DNA of 32,321 bases, taken from assembly GCA_900318585.1 (NCBI GenBank), contig ONKY01000064.1:1-32321 (forward strand), given 5' to 3'. The position numbers and the translations under genes were made by a program. The notes under the pieces were generated by a model. The model searched no databases and was not told the DNA's origin. It saw only the letters and a list, made by a program, of their open reading frames with translations. Shown in pieces: positions 29,401 through 32,321 of this stretch (positions are counted from its first letter, which is position 1; each line of letters begins with the position of its first letter). The stretch is from an uncultured Prevotellaceae bacterium (GTDB lineage Bacteria; Bacteroidota; Bacteroidia; Bacteroidales; Bacteroidaceae).

Positions 29401-30608
29401 GTGAGAAGATGAACAAGGTGGTCTACAACCTCTTCTCCAACGCCTTGAAGTTCACACCCGCAGGCGGCAGCGTGACCCTGTCGTTCCATCACGACCACGA
29501 CAGCGTGACCATCGCCGTTGCCGACACCGGCAAAGGCATCCCCGACAGCGACAAGCCCAACATCTTCCGCCGCTTCTACCAGTCGGCCTCCAACGATAGC
29601 TCACAGACAGGCAGCGGCATCGGTCTCCACATCGTTAACGAATACGTCCGCCTCCACAACGGAACCATCAGCGTCAGCGATAATGACCCCGTAGGAACGG
29701 TGTTCACCATCAAACTAAAACCCATCTCCATCCCCATTCCCGAGCAAAGCTCGCCTACCCGTAGTCTTTCCCAAGGGGAGGAGAGTCTATATAGCTCTGG
29801 AGCAGAGTCTAACCAAACGCCCCTCCCCTTGGGAAAGGCTACGGGTGGGTACACTCTTCTTATCGTCGACGACAACCAGGACATGCTGTCGTTCATCAGG
29901 TCCTGCATGAAGGAAACCTACCAGGTACACACTGCTACTGACGGGGCCGCTGCGCTCGACATCCTGCAGCGTGAGCAGATTGACCTGATTGTCAGCGATG
30001 TGATGATGCCGGGTATTGACGGCTTCGAGCTCTGCCGGCGGGTGAAGAGCGATATCAACCTGTCGCACATCCCCATCATCCTGCTCACTGCCCGTGATAC
30101 GGACGTGAGTAGGATAGAAGGCCTACAGCTCGGAGCCGACGACTATCTCACCAAGCCGTTCAACATCGAGGTGCTGCGCCTCCGTGTCAGGAAGTTCATT
30201 GAGTGGGAGCAGAACAACCACCGGCAGTTCCGGCAGAAGATGAACATCGAGCCCAGCGAGATCACTATCACCCCCCTCGACGAGCAGTTCATCAAGAAAG
30301 CTATTGCGCTGGTAGAGCAGAATATCAGCGACTCCGATTTCTCCGTCGAGACGCTTGCTTCCGACTTAGCTATGTCGCGTACTACCCTCTACAAGAAATT
30401 CATGGCCATTACCGGACTGGGGCCGGCAGAGTTTATCCGCACCATCCGCATCAAGCGCGGCAAAGCACTCTTGGAGAGCTCGCAGAAGCAGATTTCGGAG
30501 ATAGCATACGCCGTCGGCTTCACCACCGTCAAGAGCTTCACGATGAATTTCAAGTCCGAATACGGCATGACTCCATCCGAGTTCCTTGCCAAAAGGAAGG
30601 GCATTTGA
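26403..30608 (+). CDS. Hybrid two-component system regulator (HTCS)
   Basis: A 1401-residue one-protein sensor/regulator typical of Bacteroidota polysaccharide utilisation loci. Domains: signal/membrane segment (about 18-42), two-component-regulator propeller repeats (about 45-750, with 'GIRDGLRSNSVTSLLADSRG' first), Y_Y_Y domain (about 755-830), transmembrane helix (about 838-856), HisKA with His893 in 'NISHDLRTPL', HATPase with 'VADTGKGIPD' near 1041, receiver with acidic DD at 1156-1157 and phospho-acceptor Asp1199 in 'IVSDVMMPG', and a C-terminal AraC helix-turn-helix ending 'EYGMTPSEFLAKRK'. It should sense oligosaccharides in the periplasm and activate nearby hydrolase genes. Several segments derive from repeats: the signal sequence (26408-26530), a sensor loop (26820-26925), short A/T repeats (27069, 28411) and the kinase-receiver linker (29734-29846). 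It uses the only ATG after the promoter. Confidence 0.93.
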   Translation: MKHRRHRGRREYRGHRGLFLLWVLFSVLSVFSASSVSSASSVPTLFRTLGIRDGLRSNSVTSLLADSRGYLWIGTSQGLNRYDGHEVKTRFPESNDPRLREVFNNPVTSMEEDAEGRIWIECESGACYVYDTRMARFFTETSAKDYDWTRQRNWSLRTDGAQESGSAGRSDLAAELLRDIGITCDGKYKVKVGNKGTLWVLTRDSICRYDCIARELKTWKISLSPITQHLSPNAIVEVSDGLYISSDHAVWHFISSTGELQRQTLPDVMQRSIGEHSLMADADGTLWVYSTREEHVCRFIVGGRCVREMISLPQTTGASQNNAIRDMMDDGRGNIWIATDHKGLFVYHKKDGNITAIRNQREKLLSLASDNATCLAADRDGTIWVGHMKAGLSYTSSANSIMQPHALQCGDILTMEYDTQGRLWMGTDGNGVYIQQTDGSIVKTALPNITVMDLLSDGHGGVWAGTYNQGLYHLADAHRWEHFSVDNGSFPIAEAWTLAADDEGNIWASSPISKTVIFTPSAVGGQGKAYTILTTDDGGNIHGNSLLYDGAGTMYIASVYGLWSFDLTGRVAKELGGAKSGKRKVAFGNRKGTQQWLSQMITDVAIDRRQGLMVLTHYEGVTVFDMKQDTLYYLRCPSGDVIKGMARDHDGTYWLCTTSGSVASILPVKNSSLFTIHYSLFSPSVGIPQFYFNGDAMTCSPQGDILMGGTEGYMSINPRLLMSAKHEDRNLIISEIAVGDSLLNEQTSVVSLSHDAAHLTVKFFPGCLEGIQRMHYAYRLVGQMSEWATTDHNYVSFHALPPGDYTLQLCICQEDGTMSTPRSLRISVSPPFYRSVPMYIVYALMLIAIAFLLLHRMRKRQQERTEQQRQLMERQKTEQITEMKLQFFTNISHDLRTPLTLIISPLEQIVKKMKEGKTPDNLSVQLKNIHKNAQQLLGEVNALLDFRRLDAGGETLNLQRGDIVDHLNSILISFGDYAEERDIRLSFDHDTDSFIMDYDREKMNKVVYNLFSNALKFTPAGGSVTLSFHHDHDSVTIAVADTGKGIPDSDKPNIFRRFYQSASNDSSQTGSGIGLHIVNEYVRLHNGTISVSDNDPVGTVFTIKLKPISIPIPEQSSPTRSLSQGEESLYSSGAESNQTPLPLGKATGGYTLLIVDDNQDMLSFIRSCMKETYQVHTATDGAAALDILQREQIDLIVSDVMMPGIDGFELCRRVKSDINLSHIPIILLTARDTDVSRIEGLQLGADDYLTKPFNIEVLRLRVRKFIEWEQNNHRQFRQKMNIEPSEITITPLDEQFIKKAIALVEQNISDSDFSVETLASDLAMSRTTLYKKFMAITGLGPAEFIRTIRIKRGKALLESSQKQISEIAYAVGFTTVKSFTMNFKSEYGMTPSEFLAKRKGI
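26408..26530 (+). repeat. CAGAGG inverted repeat encoding the HTCS N-terminus
   Basis: The left part is a degenerate run of CACAGAGG/CGCAGAGA units and the right part their reverse complement (CCTCTGTG/TCTCTGTC). The arms 26416-26450 and 26496-26530 pair at 30 of 35 positions across a 45-nt loop. The left arm encodes basic residues (RHRGRREYRGHRG) and the right arm the hydrophobic/Ser stretch SVFSASSVSSASSV. Confidence 0.85.
26820..26925 (-). repeat. Diverged antisense copy of the 69-bp repeat inside the HTCS sensor
   Basis: ACGGAGCGCAAGAAAGCG (26878-26895) is an exact 18-bp match to the reverse complement of copies A/B, and GAGACCTCCGC (26820-26830) matches another part in the correct order; the bases just before the 18-mer also match partly. 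An extra stretch of roughly 30 bp separates the blocks. In HTCS frame it gives ETSAK...DGAQES, versus ETSAKRLSTHGAQES when copy A is read in reverse. Confidence 0.7.
27069..27101 (+). repeat. TATCACCCAAC-type simple repeat in the HTCS
   Basis: TTTCACCCATCACCC, AACACC, TATCACCCAAC: imperfect repeats of about 10 bp translated as LSPITQHLSPN within a propeller loop. Confidence 0.5.
28411..28450 (+). repeat. TTCACTATTCAC simple repeat in the HTCS
   Basis: ACTCTTCTCTC, TTCACTATTCACTATTCAC, TCTTCTCTC: encodes SSLFTIHYSLFSPS before the last propeller section. The same TTCACTCTTCAC type lies upstream of the methyltransferase gene (6126-6150). Confidence 0.6.
29734..29846 (+). repeat. 90-bp element with 25-bp inverted ends in the HTCS kinase-receiver linker ('empty' site flank)
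   Basis: CCATTCCCGAGCAAAGCTCG (29734-29753) leads into arms 29757-29781 and 29822-29846, which are inverted repeats with 24 of 25 matches (ACCCGTAGTCTTTCCCAAGG...). The enclosed 40 bp has two AGAGTCTA copies and a GCTC-TG-GAGC stem. The element is exactly 90 bp (30 codons) and is translated as TRSLSQGEE through PLPLGKATGG. Confidence 0.85.
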
Positions 30609-30634
30609 AAAAAATCCTAAATGTGCGTAGAAGG

Positions 30635-30653
30635 ATTGCTGTATTTCAGCAAT
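30635..30653 (+). terminator. Hairpin after the HTCS gene
   Basis: ATTGCTG-TATTT-CAGCAAT, a 7-bp stem 27 nt after the HTCS stop. It is followed by A/T-rich sequence (TATTCGTAATTTTA) rather than a clean T run, so it may be a weak terminator. TAATTTTA (30660-30667) is a near match to a -7 box for the next gene. Confidence 0.4.
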
Positions 30654-30667
30654 TATTCGTAATTTTA

Positions 30668-30688
30668 CCGCTCGAATTCATTCGCTTC
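30668..30688 (+). repeat. CCGCTCGA hairpin, intergenic relative of the palindromic family
   Basis: CCGCTCGAATTCATTCGCTTC: the stem CGAAT-TC-ATTCG replaces CGACC-TTT-GGTCG, while the flanking CCGCT and CGCTT are kept. It lies 25 nt upstream of the DUF4419 start. Confidence 0.5.
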
Positions 30689-30712
30689 CCACAGAGTAAA
30701 AATAGAGAAATA

Positions 30713-32101
30713 ATGAAAAGAACGGTGAAATTACTGATGGCGGCAACAGCCGCAATGCTGACAGTCGCCACGAAAGCGCAGACAGAGGGCAGCATCACAT
30801 TTGTGGTAGACGAGGACGTCACGCCGACAGAAGGGCGCTTCAGATATCTCAATAACGGAGAACGCACTGCCCGTTTCATACTCAACGAAGAAAGCATCCC
30901 CTCCGATGCTCATAACATCGTTGCCACCAGCTTTGACGATGCACAGAACATGAGGCTGTCGACCAAGGATGCCTTCTACCAGTGCATCGTCGATGCCTAC
31001 GCCAACCACTTGTCCGTCACACTGTCGCCCGACATGATATGGCTGCTCATCTGTCAGGGCTTCGCACGCTACGTCAATGCCCACGCCGAGGAGGTGCGCC
31101 CCATGCTGGTTAGCCACAAGGACAAAATGGACTTGGTCATCGAGACGAGGCAGGACTTGCTCTCGGGCAATGCCGACTGGCCAGAGCTGATAGGGACGTT
31201 CGCCTCGCAGATTGACCGCCACACCAAGGGCGACATCGCCAAGACCATCACCGCCGACTTCACGACAACTGGCATCACGGAACGTGTCGCATCGCAGATA
31301 ACGCTGATGGAGAGCGTGAAGGCTTACTTTGAATATGTTGTCATGCGCGTAGCCTGCGGCATTCCCAGCATCACGCTGAAGGGGACGCCCGACGACTGGC
31401 AGCAGCTTATGGAGAAGACCAGGCGCCTGAAGAGCTATGGGCTGGAAGAATGGACGGAGAGCTTGGAGCCGATACTGGCGGAGTTCGTGCGTGCTGCCAA
31501 GGGGAAGCCGCGGCAGAGGTTCTGGCAGGACATCGTGAAGAAGAGACGGGTGAACAAACTGAAGGGCGGTGGTTGCAGCGGGGACAAGCCGACAGAACTC
31601 GACGGCTGGCTGCTGACGTTCTTCCCTGACGAGAACGGGAAGACCCTTGACCGTGTTCCCAAGACGAAGAGTATGCCTTCCGAGCGCGTGCGCGTGGGAT
31701 TTAGATACCGTATTATCGACCCTGCGGAGGGCACCGTCATCAGCGAAGTGCCTTTGGAGCTATGGGCTGGCTTCATCGGTGCAGAGGAAGACACGCTCAC
31801 AAACACACTCACCCCCAGGATCGGGTGGTTAGTGCGTAAGGCGCAGAGTGACGACGACGTGCTGGACGACCTCAAGAAGAACGATGAAGAGTGGGGCATA
31901 GATCTCCGCATCAAGGAGGTACCCGACATCCTTGCCCGTCTGGAACATATCAGGAGCCTGTCTCTTCACTTCACTGATGAGGTGGTCATACCCCAATGGT
32001 TCTACAGTCTCACTATCGACAACCTTACTATCTATGGAGAGACAACCAGAGAGGTGGAAGCGAAAATCATGAAGCACTTCCCCAATGCCCGCCTCAGGTA
32101 G
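30713..32101 (+). CDS. DUF4419 domain-containing protein, secreted
   Basis: A 462-residue protein with a signal peptide (KRTVKLLMAATAAMLTVATKA). The body matches the DUF4419 pattern as I know it: 'DAFYQCIVDAYANHLSVTLSPDMIWLLICQGF', 'QDLLSGNADWPELIGTFASQ', 'ITERVASQITLMESVKAYFEY', 'CGIPSITLKGTPDDWQQLMEK' and 'GWLLTFFPD'. The function of DUF4419 is not known to me; the proteins are usually single-copy and occur in bacteria and eukaryotes. The start is chosen at the ATG before the signal peptide. The gene follows the HTCS by 104 bp on the same strand, but nothing in it points to carbohydrate use, so it may be an unrelated neighbour. No embedded repeat was noticed in this gene. Confidence 0.85.
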   Translation: MKRTVKLLMAATAAMLTVATKAQTEGSITFVVDEDVTPTEGRFRYLNNGERTARFILNEESIPSDAHNIVATSFDDAQNMRLSTKDAFYQCIVDAYANHLSVTLSPDMIWLLICQGFARYVNAHAEEVRPMLVSHKDKMDLVIETRQDLLSGNADWPELIGTFASQIDRHTKGDIAKTITADFTTTGITERVASQITLMESVKAYFEYVVMRVACGIPSITLKGTPDDWQQLMEKTRRLKSYGLEEWTESLEPILAEFVRAAKGKPRQRFWQDIVKKRRVNKLKGGGCSGDKPTELDGWLLTFFPDENGKTLDRVPKTKSMPSERVRVGFRYRIIDPAEGTVISEVPLELWAGFIGAEEDTLTNTLTPRIGWLVRKAQSDDDVLDDLKKNDEEWGIDLRIKEVPDILARLEHIRSLSLHFTDEVVIPQWFYSLTIDNLTIYGETTREVEAKIMKHFPNARLR

Positions 32102-32113
32102 GAATGCCATACC

Positions 32114-32137
32114 GTCTCCTCGCTGCAGCGAGGAGAC
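32114..32137 (+). terminator. Perfect 24-bp palindrome after DUF4419
   Basis: GTCTCCTCGCTG is followed directly by its exact reverse complement, 12 bp after the stop codon. It would form a stable hairpin. There is no T run after it, so termination is plausible but not certain. Confidence 0.5.
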
Positions 32138-32232
32138 AATCGTATTCACAGAATCGATGATACACTCAATGGAATAAAAGATAACAAGGTGGACCGCGCG
32201 CATACGCTACGTATATGCAAAACGGAAAAATG

Positions 32233-32259
32233 GTCGCACGTGTCGCACGTCCCGCACGT
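32233..32259 (+). repeat. Three tandem 9-bp GTCGCACGT units
   Basis: GTCGCACGT, GTCGCACGT and CCCGCACGT stand head to tail, followed by AAATTTTTTCTTAAA. They lie in the 220-bp noncoding end of the window; I see no gene in 32102-32321. Confidence 0.7.
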
Positions 32260-32274
32260 AAATTTTTTCTTAAA

Positions 32275-32309
32275 CCGCTCGACCTCTGGTCGCTTGCCAG
32301 AGCAAGAAC
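32275..32309 (+). repeat. Palindromic repeat, copy D (intergenic, 34 bp)
   Basis: CGCTCGACC-TCT-GGTCG followed by CTTGC-CAGA-GCAAG-AAC (32276-32309). It has the same ends as copies A-C but a different second stem and a 34-bp length, not a multiple of three. Confidence 0.85.
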
Positions 32310-32321
32310 GGATTTAACGGA

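Overview
The window looks like chromosomal DNA of a Bacteroidota species, most likely a gut or rumen Prevotella/Segatella-type organism. The evidence is Bacteroidetes-type promoters (TAnnTTTG boxes), a hybrid two-component system (HTCS), clustered secreted glycoside hydrolases with 'YDLQGR...NGKKY' C-terminal tails, and a DUF3316/topoisomerase IV neighbourhood. No SusC/SusD pair, phage, plasmid or IS transposase is visible.

Layout. (1) 1-6.1 kb, minus strand: tRNA-Leu(UAG) with its own promoter, then a likely operon read right to left: PAS-type histidine kinase, topoisomerase IV subunit A (ParC), a DUF3316 outer-membrane-type protein and an S41 lipoprotein peptidase. (2) 6.2-14.8 kb, plus strand: THUMP-domain rRNA methyltransferase with an RG-rich tail, a DPPIV-like S9 peptidase, a small MerR regulator, a GH2 enzyme of the exo-beta-glucosaminidase type and a GH20 beta-N-acetylhexosaminidase. 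The last two suggest an amino-sugar (chitosan, chitin or glycan) utilisation pair. (3) 14.9-23.9 kb, minus strand: GH5 endoglucanase-like enzyme, a broken GH29 alpha-fucosidase, GH115 alpha-glucuronidase and GH2 beta-galactosidase. These fit removal of fucose, galactose and glucuronic acid side chains from plant hemicellulose. (4) 24.0-32.1 kb, plus strand: a secreted coiled-coil/carbohydrate-binding-like protein whose 5' end looks lost, the HTCS regulator and a DUF4419 protein. The HTCS probably controls the GH5/GH29/GH115/GH2 cluster.

The most unusual signal is a set of short palindromic repeats lying in frame inside protein-coding genes. One family starts CGCTCGACC, contains a GGTCG hairpin and ends AAGAAC. 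A 69-bp copy is identical in the GH2 glucosaminidase signal peptide and in the GH20 interdomain linker, adding the same 23 residues to two unrelated proteins. A diverged antisense copy lies in the HTCS sensor. A 33-bp copy lies in the tail of the secreted protein, where a related sequence in the HTCS serves as an 'empty site' exactly 10 codons shorter. A 34-bp copy, not a multiple of three, is intergenic. Stems differ between copies but stay paired. A second family, G/C-rich hairpins, occurs in GH29, GH5 and the beta-galactosidase in both orientations, and one copy sits at the GH29 frameshift. A 90-bp element with 25-bp inverted ends lies in the HTCS kinase-receiver linker, and the HTCS signal sequence is itself encoded by an inverted CAGAGG repeat. 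Together they resemble the in-frame palindromic elements known from Rickettsia, here in carbohydrate-utilisation genes. All of this comes from reading the sequence by eye; no database search was run.
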